Source: Noviherbaspirillum malthae
GTDB taxonomy: Bacteria; Pseudomonadota; Gammaproteobacteria; Burkholderiales; Burkholderiaceae_D
Direction: 5' to 3'
Length of the DNA: 64,000 nt
Assembly (NCBI RefSeq): GCF_015352985.1
Contig: NZ_JACYXF010000015.1
Coordinates: 1 to 64,000 of the forward strand
Both the position numbers and the translations under genes were made by a program. This document shows positions 45,611 to 53,805 of the stretch, in pieces (the stretch's first letter is position 1; each line of letters starts with the position of its first letter). The notes beneath the pieces were generated by a model. It made no database searches. It was not told the origin of the DNA and saw nothing but the letters and a program-made list of their open reading frames with translations.

Positions 45611-46363
45611 TTACGTTTTCAGTAATGCGCGTTGTTGCAGTTCGATGTCGATCAGGAAGCGTTGAATCGCAACTTGAAGGCGGCTGGGGAGAGGGTGGAA
45701 TGACATGCCGACCCGGAACTGTTTTTTGCCATTTTTCTCCGCGATCTGGGTCACATGCCGGACCGTGGCCGACACATGGATGTCGAGCGCCTTCGACAGC
45801 GCAAAACCTATCGCGATCGTCTCGCCGGTGTGAAACAAGGGGCCCTGGGCACCGACATTGATGCCCGCACCTTCCACACTCAAGTCGTGCAGCGGATAGG
45901 CGACGGGTTTGCGCGGTGATGGCGCCTGGTTACGGTCCGTCAGGGTCACGCTGAGCAGGATGGGTTTCATCACCGGAAGCAGCACCCGATGCGTTTCCCG
46001 TCGCTGAAGGCGCAACAACTGCGTTGGCAGGCGCGCCTGGTAGGCATCCATATCACCCCATGGCTTGCGTTGCGGGGCGGCGACCCGAAAGCGCACCCGA
46101 ATCCCATGGTGGGATGCGATACACAGGCAGTCATCGGCGCTTTCCAATTTGCGGTTGACGGCCTCGTCGGCGCCAATATCAAATACCAGATGCTGTGCGC
46201 GTGCTTCCAGTAAATTGGTCAGCAAGAAATCACGTCCATGATTCAAGAATACGGTGACCGTAGTGCGGCTCCGGATCAACTCGCTCAATACACTGAGGAT
46301 TTCCATCCGCCCGCTCAGTAAAAAGCGTTCGTCAAAGTCCTTGTCATTTAATAAAGAATTCAT
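45611..46363 (-). CDS. YcgR-like PilZ-domain c-di-GMP receptor
   Basis: About 250 residues from the ATG at 46363 (the frame is open to 46414). The N-terminal half resembles the YcgR N-domain (ILSVLSELIRSRTTVTVFLN, then RDFLLTNLLEARAQHLVFDI). The C-terminal PilZ domain carries the c-di-GMP motifs RRETHR (RxxxR type) and DLSVEGAG (D-x-S-x-x-G). In enteric bacteria YcgR brakes the flagellar motor. Here the gene converges on the minor-pilin operon, in a window that also holds filament genes, so it could act on either motility system. Confidence 0.85.
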   Translation of the reverse strand: MNSLLNDKDFDERFLLSGRMEILSVLSELIRSRTTVTVFLNHGRDFLLTNLLEARAQHLVFDIGADEAVNRKLESADDCLCIASHHGIRVRFRVAAPQRKPWGDMDAYQARLPTQLLRLQRRETHRVLLPVMKPILLSVTLTDRNQAPSPRKPVAYPLHDLSVEGAGINVGAQGPLFHTGETIAIGFALSKALDIHVSATVRHVTQIAEKNGKKQFRVGMSFHPLPSRLQVAIQRFLIDIELQQRALLKT

Positions 46364-46573
46364 GGTCAAGAGAGTGAAACGGCATTCACGCAAGCGCACC
46401 TGCATTGAGCGCAACTGTTGCTATAAGGCAATCATAACCTATTGCATGGCTTTGCCCGCTTCTATTGCGGCACTTAAATAATGCAAATCCCCACTTTTTA
46501 TTGATTATTAACAATATGTGACAGGATATATTTCCGATAATAAATACCAACAATAAGGTCAGGCGGGGGCGGC

Positions 46574-46741
46574 ATGAACGTACGGTGTGTCGAATGTGGT
46601 GGCAAAATTCATTGGCTACGGGCTCGCTGTCATTACTGCGGCGTGTCGACCCGTCGTTTCAAGCGTATCGCGATGCTTGGGGGCGTTAGCCTGGCGTTGC
46701 TGCAAGGGATATGGATGATGCTGGGGGTCTTGAAGCTCTGA
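46574..46741 (+). CDS. 55-residue zinc-ribbon single-pass membrane protein
   Basis: Begins MNVRCVECGGKIHWLRARCH then YCGV, a CxxC...CxxC zinc ribbon, followed by a basic patch and one membrane segment (IAMLGGVSLALLQGIWMMLG). GCGGGGGCGG precedes the ATG. This geometry is common in very small bacterial membrane proteins of unknown function. Confidence 0.65.
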   Translation: MNVRCVECGGKIHWLRARCHYCGVSTRRFKRIAMLGGVSLALLQGIWMMLGVLKL

Positions 46742-47344
46742 CCGGCTGCACGGCTAGCGATTGGTGCTGTAAGGCCATGCTGTTCCTGATGGTCTTCACG
46801 AGCCGGGTGCCGGGGGAATGCCAGGTGGTACGAGCGCGCAGGCGGTGAGTAAGCCATGGATGTGCGCAGCGTATTGTCTCTCCCATTTGGCTGTCGTGGT
46901 TCCGACCAGTCTGCACCACCGGGGTGAAAGACAGCGGACATTTCCGGGTCGATTAGGAATGCCAGAGCCAGTTTGCGCTCCATGCATTTGGTAGCAGGGA
47001 CGTCAAGTGGCGGTGGCATCGACGAGCACGAAGTCTGACACGGTTGGTGAGCGCCGCTGAAAACATCAGTAAGTATCGCGTTCCGATCGCGGTCTGCGCT
47101 GACCACCTCAATGCGATGGTCGGTACTGGGTGCCCATCGCGTCGGCGGGACGAGGTGGTCATCTGGCTGGGCATGCGCGCAACAAGAACGAGGGCGCGCA
47201 CTCCGCCAGTGAATTGAATGGCAAAAGGTCTGGGCGCTTGTCATCTAAAGCAAAAGCGGCGGTAAAGTTGCCGTATTGAGAAATACGATCGTACTCTATC
47301 CAGTGCCAACGGGGAGATGGTGAATCCTAAGTAAAGGAATCAAG
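46742..47344. other. Gene-poor stretch
   Basis: A 203-codon minus-strand frame (46633-47244) is open but reads as Arg/His/Pro-rich, and overlapping frames are similar. It may be a decayed transposase, but no motif is secure. The AAAGGAATCAAG at the right end belongs to the regulator that follows. Confidence 0.4.
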
Positions 47345-47878
47345 ATGATTAGACCGGCTGCAGTACAGGAACGTCTCGATTTCGCCAGGCGCTTAAGAAC
47401 ATGCATGAGGGACGCAGGGTATACGGCAGATAGCCCGACGGTACTGTTGCGGCAGTTCAATCAAAGATGTGAAGTCGGTCAGTCACCGTCGGTCCACGCG
47501 GTGCGCAAATGGCTGCTGGGATTGGCGATTCCGACACAGGACAAGTTGCGTGTGCTGGCAGACTGGCTTGGCGTATCGGCTGAGTGGCTGCGGTTTGGTC
47601 AGGAACAGGCAAGCGACAGCCGCCACGATGCGACCGGAGCGCTCGTTCATGCTGACAGCAGCGATAGCGCATTGCTCGACGCATTTCATCGGCTGGATGC
47701 GAAAAATCAGGAAATCGTGTTTCAGCTGGTTCAGTCGTTAACAAAAGCAAGTCGGAAGACGGATCCGGCAGCGTATCGGCCCGATTACAAGCAAGCCGCC
47801 GAAAGATGCAGTCCCGCGCTGGAAGCGCAAATGCGCAAACGGTCCCGCAAAACAGGCGCCGTCGTGCAGCCAACCTGA
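47345..47878 (+). CDS. XRE-type helix-turn-helix regulator
   Basis: A 177-residue protein. The DNA-binding part covers about residues 10-90: RLDFARRLRTCMRDAGYTAD is too divergent to judge alone, but PSVHAVRKWLLGLAIPTQDK and LRVLADWLGVSAEWLRFG match the phage-repressor-like helix-turn-helix used with a following dimer region (LLDAFHRLDAKNQEIVFQLV). A basic tail follows. AAAGGAATCAAG gives a strong ribosome-binding site. The regulon is unknown. Confidence 0.75.
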   Translation: MIRPAAVQERLDFARRLRTCMRDAGYTADSPTVLLRQFNQRCEVGQSPSVHAVRKWLLGLAIPTQDKLRVLADWLGVSAEWLRFGQEQASDSRHDATGALVHADSSDSALLDAFHRLDAKNQEIVFQLVQSLTKASRKTDPAAYRPDYKQAAERCSPALEAQMRKRSRKTGAVVQPT

Positions 47879-48092
47879 AAAATCGGAAGGCTGGGAGGAG
47901 TCAGTGCGCGATTCCGACAACTGCCGCAGTGCTCCATCGATAGCCGGTCTGTCGCGAAGCCGTCCGGCTTAGGGAGGTGAAGCGGCGTTGTTGTGACACG
48001 CAACATCCTGGTCAATCTCTGGCGACCGGCCCTCCCTATCAAGAAAGCTCCGCAGAGGTTAAGACCAGCGGCGTTAGCAGAGTTGATGTGAT
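47879..48092. other. Intergenic between convergent genes
   Basis: Nothing recognised. Confidence 0.4.
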
Positions 48093-50303
48093 CTATTCCT
48101 TTAGTTCTATGGGGCTCAAGCTGCTGAAATGGTCGGTCCAGAGCGGGATGCCGGGAAGATTGGGATCCTGCTCACGCAGTAGCCTGCCTTGGGCATCATG
48201 GAATTGCCGGTTGACTGACGGATAGCGCCGCAGATAATGCTGATCATTGCTGATGATGAACGCGTGGTTGTGGCGTATGTGCCGGTCCGGATCGGCATTC
48301 TGGAACTTGTTTCTGAACCCCATGGCCAACACTTCCGCCTGGCGCCGGACTACCGGATACAGGTTCAGATAGCCATTGGTGATATTGATGGCAATGAAGC
48401 CGTCGGGGCGCAAGTGGCGCTGGTAGGTCTGGAATGCTTCGCGGGTCAGTAAATGCACCGGAACCGCTCCGCCGGTGAACGCATCGAGGACGATTACGTC
48501 GTACTGGACATCGTCGGGCAACTGTTCCAGTTTCAGGCGCGCATCGCCGATGATCACCCGTCTACGCTGCGCCCGGCAGTCCGACAGATTGCTGAACCAT
48601 TGCTCCGCGACCGCGACCGCGTCCGGATTGATTTCAAAAAAATCGTAGTGGTCGGCTTGGCGTGCATAGGTGGCCAGGGTACCTGCTCCCAGGCCGATGA
48701 TGGCGATGCGAAGACTGGTTTTTTGCGTCATCGCATACTGCAACGTTTCCCCGATGCCGCTGTCAGGCGCATAGTAGCTGACTGCCCATCGCCGCTTCTC
48801 GGGCGTCAGGTATTGCAGGCCGTGCGTGATCCCGCCGCTGTAAAACACGCGATAATTGTCTGCGGCGGCGTCCCGGTAGCGACGTTCCTTGACCGAAATC
48901 GTGCCATAGAAGTTGCGAGACTGGTGCAACCGGATATCGGCGTAGTCGGCGTCCGAGTCGGTTCGCCACTGCAGTGGCGCCTGCCAATAGAGAACCAACC
49001 CGGCAAGTCCCACTCCAGACAGGAGGGTGATGCCGATGGTCACGTGTGTGTTCCGGCGTCGTTCCGACGTCAGCACCGAGCACGCCAACAGGAGGCCAGC
49101 GACCAGGCACAACGGCCACTCGTAATAGTCGGCAAAGACGTTGGTGGCTAGAAGTGCGACGAACAAGCCGCCGCATGCGCCGCCAAACGCCATCCAGAGA
49201 TAGTACTCGGTCAGGTAGGTCGGGTTGGCTGGCCGCCTTTGGTACAACTCCCCGTGACACGCAAAGCAGATCAGGAACATGGCCGTCAGGTGGATCCAGC
49301 GGATCTCGGTGATGCCATAGTCCCACTCGAGGCCGAACCAGGCAGGAATGTGGTCGCGCCCGCTCAGTCCTGCGATCGCACTCAGGCAGGCCCAGGCAAT
49401 CCATCGACGCTGATACCAGCGAGGATGATCGAAACACAGGATGAACGTCAACAGATAGAGGCTGAGGGTGGCAATCCATAGCCGCGGTTCCGGCGCAATA
49501 TCATGGCTGACATGGTCGGTGGTTGCAATAAAGGTCAGCGAGGCAAGCGCCGGCAGGAGGACCCAGAGGACGCGTGCGAAGCGCGTTGGCCGGTCCAGCG
49601 CGTCCGGCGTGGCCAACCCGGACACGATGGCACGAGACGCCGCTGCCCGCCGCCCCAAGTTGGTGCGCAGTGTAATGATGGTACAAAGCAACGCAAATCC
49701 CCAGAAACCGTAGGTCCAGAAACGGGCCAGGTCGGGGAGCGCAAACCTCGGTTCAAACACATAAGGAAATGACAGGAGCGCAATGAAGGACCCGGCATTC
49801 GACAGTGCGTAGAGACGGTAAGCCGGGCGGCCAGGAAACGCTTGCGCAAACCAATGCTGGATCAACGGCCCGGTGGTAGCAAGGCAGAAGTAGGGAAGCC
49901 CCACGGTCATGCTGAGCAGCAGTAGCATCTTGGCCCCGGGCGGCTCGTTTCCCGTGGGTTTGAGCGCCGGGTCGGGAAGGATCATCGTCGCCATCGCCGC
50001 CGCCGACACCAGCAAGGCGAGATGCATGACGGTCTGGGCGCGTGACGACAGCAACCGCGCGACCAGATGCGCATACAGGTAACCACCAAACAGCGCAGAC
50101 TGGAAGAACAGCATGGCGGTCGTCCAGACCGCCGGGCTGCCGCCAAACCAGGGCAGCAGAAATTTGCTGATCAGAGGCTGGACCTGGAACAGCAGATAAG
50201 CACTGAGCAGAATCGTCACCGCGAAAAGCGGCGCCTGAAAGGCGGCTGCCGTGCCGACGGAACGGGCCACTGGGCTGACAGGCGGGCTGCAGTTCGAATC
50301 CAT
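48093..50303 (-). CDS. Membrane-fused spermidine-synthase-like protein
   Basis: A 736-residue protein. The N-terminal ~430 residues hold about ten or more membrane segments (LFAVTILLSAYLLFQVQPLI, AVWTTAMLFFQSALFGGYLY and onward). The C-terminal domain is spermidine-synthase-like: RIAIIGLGAGTLATYARQAD (SAM-type Gly-rich loop), YDFFEINPDAVAVAEQWF, RVIIGDARLKLEQL and YDVIVLDAFTGGAVPVHLLT. Such fusions are widespread and annotated as fused MFS/spermidine synthase; the substrate of the membrane part is unknown. It has no operon partner here. Confidence 0.88.
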   Translation of the reverse strand: MDSNCSPPVSPVARSVGTAAAFQAPLFAVTILLSAYLLFQVQPLISKFLLPWFGGSPAVWTTAMLFFQSALFGGYLYAHLVARLLSSRAQTVMHLALLVSAAAMATMILPDPALKPTGNEPPGAKMLLLLSMTVGLPYFCLATTGPLIQHWFAQAFPGRPAYRLYALSNAGSFIALLSFPYVFEPRFALPDLARFWTYGFWGFALLCTIITLRTNLGRRAAASRAIVSGLATPDALDRPTRFARVLWVLLPALASLTFIATTDHVSHDIAPEPRLWIATLSLYLLTFILCFDHPRWYQRRWIAWACLSAIAGLSGRDHIPAWFGLEWDYGITEIRWIHLTAMFLICFACHGELYQRRPANPTYLTEYYLWMAFGGACGGLFVALLATNVFADYYEWPLCLVAGLLLACSVLTSERRRNTHVTIGITLLSGVGLAGLVLYWQAPLQWRTDSDADYADIRLHQSRNFYGTISVKERRYRDAAADNYRVFYSGGITHGLQYLTPEKRRWAVSYYAPDSGIGETLQYAMTQKTSLRIAIIGLGAGTLATYARQADHYDFFEINPDAVAVAEQWFSNLSDCRAQRRRVIIGDARLKLEQLPDDVQYDVIVLDAFTGGAVPVHLLTREAFQTYQRHLRPDGFIAINITNGYLNLYPVVRRQAEVLAMGFRNKFQNADPDRHIRHNHAFIISNDQHYLRRYPSVNRQFHDAQGRLLREQDPNLPGIPLWTDHFSSLSPIELKE

Positions 50304-50873
50304 GGAAGGCGTGACTCCTCAAGAGGCGAATGCGCCAGACGTCGCTTTCTCATTATATGAGCCTGCACGTTGATCGTGATTTTCTGCAGTCAATCTGCAC
50401 TCCGCATTCCTTGCGGTGGATCAAGGAGAGCCATCGTGAGCGAATAACCATTCCCACACTGGCATGCATTGCGGTTCCAGTCGCGCCTGTGCGATGTGCA
50501 AATCCACGGGCAGGCCAGGTGGATCGTGCCCATCATCAATCCAGGCACCGGCACCAGCGCCTTCGAAAGTGGTGACGGCAGCGATCGTATCCGTACGCTG
50601 GTCAGTCGTCTTACCGGTCACGCTCAGCCATTCCATATCGGGTTGTTGATGACCGGCAGTGGCGTTTCCATGAAAAACTGGCAGGTGAGGGGTTGACCAT
50701 GCTCGTTTCCAGGCATCGACGCGAGCGGCGCGACGACAGCCCAGGGTTGCCGCGCGCGCTCGTACAGCGCCTGACAAACCTGCTGCAGAGCTCGATGCAG
50801 GAAATCATGGGTGCACTGCTGACGGTGCGCCAACGAACACCTGGGATACATGTGGGTCAGGCGCGTGAGCGAC
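50304..50873. other. Gene-poor stretch
   Basis: A plus-strand frame (50469-50696) reads RWIVPIINPGTGTSAFESGD with PFHIGLLMTGSGVSMKNW, which looks protein-like but is unrecognised and has no start site; it may be a decayed gene. Confidence 0.4.
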
Positions 50874-51740
50874 CGCGCATGCCGTTGGCTGGATGCGCTA
50901 CCGTCGCAGCCAGGAGGTGCTTGACGAGGTCCGGAACATCACGGTGAGCCAGTCTTGCGGCCGCTGGTATGCATCGATTCAAACCCAGCGCGCATTCGAG
51001 CATCTGGTGCATCCATCTGCTTCGGCCGTCGGTGTCGCGCGCTTTGCCACGCTGAGCGATGACTCGTGCTTCGCTCCATTAAACAGCGTCAAACGCCTGC
51101 AAGCGGTCCTGCGAAAGGCCCGGCACGCACTGTCTCGCAAGACTAAGTTCAGCAGCAACTGGAAGAAAGCGAAAGCCCGGATTTAGAAGATTCGCGCCCG
51201 CAGCGGCAATGCCCTACGCGACTACCTGCATAAGTGCTCGACAGCGATCAGCAAAAACCACGCGGTGGTGTGTATCGAGGATCTGCAGGTGCGGAACATG
51301 TCCGCGCCAGCAAAGGGCAGCATCGAGAGCCCCGGTAGGCAAGTGCGCGCAAAGGCTGGTCTGAACTGGTCGATTCTGGATCAAGGTGGGGCGAGTTTCG
51401 CCAGCAGATCGACTACAAGCCGCTCTGGCGGGGTGGCTATGTTGTTGCGGTGCCGCCGCAGAACACGAGCAGGACCTGTCCGAGTGTGGCCATGTCTCAG
51501 CCGGTAACCGCGCGAGCCAGGCGCGCCGTGCGTGCATCGGATGCAGTCATGAAGCGAATGCCGACGTTGTTGGCACCATCAATATTTTAAGGGCGGGGCA
51601 CGCCTGGCAAGCCTGTGAAGTGAACGGTGCTGTCCTGCCATCAGCAGCAGGAACCCATCGAAGTGACTCAGGAGGGGCAGTCTAATGCCCGGCATAAGCG
51701 CAGTAGGAGTCCTCGTCCTTCAGAACGGGGAGGATGTCAA
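50874..51740 (+). pseudogene. Degenerate TnpB (OrfB), relic 3, with element right end
   Basis: Begins mid-protein at GWMRYRRSQEVLDEVRNITV, continues ARFATLSDDSCFAPLNSVKR, a TAG stop at 51184, KNHAVVCIEDLQVRNMSAPA, AKAGLNWSILDQ, then through frameshifts DYKPLWRGGYVVAVPPQNTS, CPECGHVSAGNRASQAR, CIGCSHEANADVVGTINILR. The RuvC acidic region and zinc ribbon are therefore recognisable. After the stop, GGAGTCCTCGTCCTTCAGAA followed by CGGGGAGGATGTCAA is the typical IS605-type right end that carries the guide RNA scaffold. Confidence 0.85.
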
Positions 51741-51843
51741 CGTTGACGCTACCCTGTCAGGATCGAGCCGGACGCAGTGCTCAAACAGAGTTTTCAGAGA
51801 GCTGTTTCCATGATGGGCGGGCATGACACGGCAGCCAGAACAC

Positions 51844-52104
51844 CTATTCTAGCTTAAACGCCACCGGCCACCATTCGTCGATATCCTGCATCTCAACGAT
51901 TCCGGGCGGCTCATCGTGAAAACAGAAATAGCTTCCGTCTTGCACCCAGATCGCGTGCCGCCGCCGGCCTGTCTTTTTCATGACGACAACGCACAGTTCG
52001 TTTGGACCGAGGCATGCCAAGGCATTGTTTTCCATTAAAATGGTTTGCCTTAGTAGCTTCGCGTGTACCTTTTGGAGTCTCGATAGCTTTTCATCCCAGC
52101 CCAT
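51844..52104 (-). CDS. Small acidic hypothetical protein
   Basis: 86 residues: helical start LSRLQKVHAKLLRQTILMEN, then CLGPNELCVVVMKKTGRRRH and the acidic end GIVEMQDIDEWWPVAFKLE. Third of three consecutive small minus-strand genes (52608, 52448, 52104). Composition and size recall immunity-type proteins, but there is no evidence for that role. Confidence 0.5.
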   Translation of the reverse strand: MGWDEKLSRLQKVHAKLLRQTILMENNALACLGPNELCVVVMKKTGRRRHAIWVQDGSYFCFHDEPPGIVEMQDIDEWWPVAFKLE

Positions 52105-52214
52105 CTTGTCGCCTAACTTCTTTTATCAACCAATTGTCGTGCTCATCAATCATCACGTTATCCTAGAAGTCCTAGGATAAGTACGTCTAGCACGACCATG
52201 ATGCGACAGCTTTT

Positions 52215-52448
52215 TCAATTGCGGTCTTTTCCTGAATTCAGCAGTAACCAAATTCCCTTGAGGATCCAACCTGCAACCAGGAAAAAAAGCACATAACAGA
52301 GGGAAAACCGCATCAGGCCAGTCAGGACTTTTTCTAACTGGATTGAGTAATCAGTGTTGATGAACAAGGTATTTGTCCATACTCCAAGCAGGACAAGAAC
52401 GTGGATGACCCAGACGAAGCGGTTGAAAGTGATTTGCATGTCAATCAT
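52215..52448 (-). CDS. Small two-pass membrane protein
   Basis: About 77 residues from the ATG at 52448 (MIDMQITFNRFVWVIHVLVL), with a second segment GLMRFSLCYVLFFLVAGWIL and a basic tail. The start overlaps the end of the preceding small gene (stop at 52441-52443), so the two are translationally coupled. Unrecognised. Confidence 0.55.
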   Translation of the reverse strand: MIDMQITFNRFVWVIHVLVLLGVWTNTLFINTDYSIQLEKVLTGLMRFSLCYVLFFLVAGWILKGIWLLLNSGKDRN

Positions 52449-52608
52449 CGTTGAACCAGACACCGACTACACCAGTGAAGAGGATGCCGAACCCGGTTAT
52501 GAGAGCAACGGTCGCCCCAACTATGGCCTCCAAGTTGGCTGCTATCATCGCAATACCGAGAAGGATGGCTCCCGCCAATTGCATGAGCTTGTATTCTTGA
52601 TAATCCAT
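52441..52608 (-). CDS. 55-residue membrane protein, WFND family member 1
   Basis: MDYQEYKLMQLAGAILLGIA, MIAANLEAIVGATVALITGF, then GILFTGVVGVWFNDD: two membrane segments and a conserved C-terminal GxWFND. The paralogue at 57475-57654 ends GIIGAWFND and a third tail at 53392 ends AWFNDK. A 23-bp block 49 bp upstream (52657-52679) is repeated upstream of the paralogue. The family is not recognised. Confidence 0.6.
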   Translation of the reverse strand: MDYQEYKLMQLAGAILLGIAMIAANLEAIVGATVALITGFGILFTGVVGVWFNDD

Positions 52609-53064
52609 ATTCAACCATCAATTCAAGCCGCTATTAGACCTGATTCTTTAATGCAACACATGCCATATTTATGGGAGTGGACTTGGCACTCGGATACGAT
52701 CACCCCCCACTCGTCGACCATGCGGATGGAAGGTAACCGGCGACTTAGCGGGGATGCAATCGAAAATATTGCGTATGCGGCACTCGGAAGGCCTGCTTAC
52801 CGTTGGCCTTGGTCCTTCACAAGACCACGATGTAGAGAACGGCGGGCCATCGACCTAATGGCATTGCTCACTATAAAGAAATCCACCGATTGACAATAGG
52901 CGGCAACAAGAACCCTCTCTTCAGTATGGGTGGGAGCCTTTTGCTGTTCGGGGATTACATGCGATTTGGCAAATTTTTGATATAAGACAACGTTTAAAAG
53001 TTTGCTTTCGGCAATATGTCCGTGTGTATGTCATTCCCTGGTATGCACGATTGGAAAAATCTTA
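52609..53064. other. Upstream region with repeated block; otherwise empty
   Basis: Contains the 23-bp block at 52657-52679. A long plus-strand frame (52354-52893) is antisense to the small genes and looks spurious. Confidence 0.45.
52657..52679 (-). repeat. Block repeated upstream of both WFND genes (copy 1)
   Basis: CACATGCCATATTTATGGGA followed by GTG, against 57694-57716 where one T is C: 22 of 23 bases match. Both copies lie 40-49 bp upstream of a WFND small-protein start on the minus strand, so this is a candidate shared promoter or operator. Confidence 0.65.
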
Positions 53065-53098
53065 GCCCGCGTCCTTAACCGACCGCGGGCATTTTTTT
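53065..53098 (+). terminator. Intrinsic terminator, possibly bidirectional
   Basis: Stem GCCCGCG (53065-53071) / CGCGGGC (53084-53090), a 12-base loop, then ATTTTTTT. No annotated gene precedes it on the plus strand, so it may close a small RNA or an unrecognised transcript starting in 52900-53060. Confidence 0.8.
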
Positions 53099-53391
53099 GC
53101 AGTCACGCGTACTAACAATGTGCTACCTGGATTGCCTTCTTAAACTTTACCCGCTCAACCTCCGTTAGGTTGGGTCGTTGCTCGCAGATGAAACCAGTCC
53201 GTGAACTTCTTCATTGATAGGACACTCATGATCAAGCACTTCACAAAGAAAAGGGGCGGGAAGGGACTTTGTCGTGGGCGACGTCCGCAGCTGCTTTACC
53301 AAGCTGGCCGCGACATGGCGGCTTTGGGACTGCCGCCTCGTCTACAGGGCGGCCTGCCTTCGTATCTGTTTAACACATCTTGTTTCTGGTC

Positions 53392-53460
53392 TCACTTATC
53401 GTTGAACCAAGCGTCGACCAAGCCAATGATGAACATACCTGTACCACGGATGTAGGGCGG
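53392..53460 (-). pseudogene. C-terminal tail of a third WFND membrane protein
   Basis: The minus-strand frame reads RGTGMFIIGLVDAWFNDK then stop, matching the C-termini of the two intact WFND proteins. The N-terminal part is missing; the IS30-like element begins at about 53460, so the insertion probably removed or displaced it. Confidence 0.5.
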
Positions 53461-53502
53461 ATTCAACCGGTCGTCGCAACACCTTAAATAAAGGAGGTGT
53501 TT

Positions 53503-53805
53503 ATGGGAAGACCAGCGGGATGGATGCAGAAGTTGACCGGGCGAGGACCGATGCGCTCACCAGGTGCACCGTCGCATCGGCGTGAGACCGAACGGCGATT
53601 TTGGGAGCAGATCGCCACAGGCATTACAAGTGAGAAGGCTGCTGAAGCGATTGGCGTGTCGCCGGCGGTGGGAACTCGCTGGTTTCGTCATAATGGTGGC
53701 ATGCCACTTTCCATGTTGAGCCCGATATCCGGGAGATACTTATCATTTGCCGAACGAGAAGAGATTGGACTGCTTTCATGCCAGGACATCGGCGTACGAG
53801 GGACG
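53503..53805 (+). pseudogene. N-terminal part of an IS30-like transposase, interrupted
   Basis: MGRPAGWMQKLTGRGPMRSP, then RRFWEQIATGITSEKAAEAI, GVSPAVGTRWFRHNGGMP and YLSFAEREEIGLLSCQDIGV: the N-terminus of a common IS30-family transposase subgroup. AAAGGAGG precedes the start. After the helix-turn-helix region the frame is lost at about 53800, where the IS256 remnant and the group II intron begin. The rest of the transposase is absent from the window. Confidence 0.85.

Noticed and set aside
51844..52608. Toxin-immunity or holin cassette
   Set aside because: Three small genes in a row, two of them membrane proteins, are suggestive, but no toxin domain, lysis motif or secretion signal was found.
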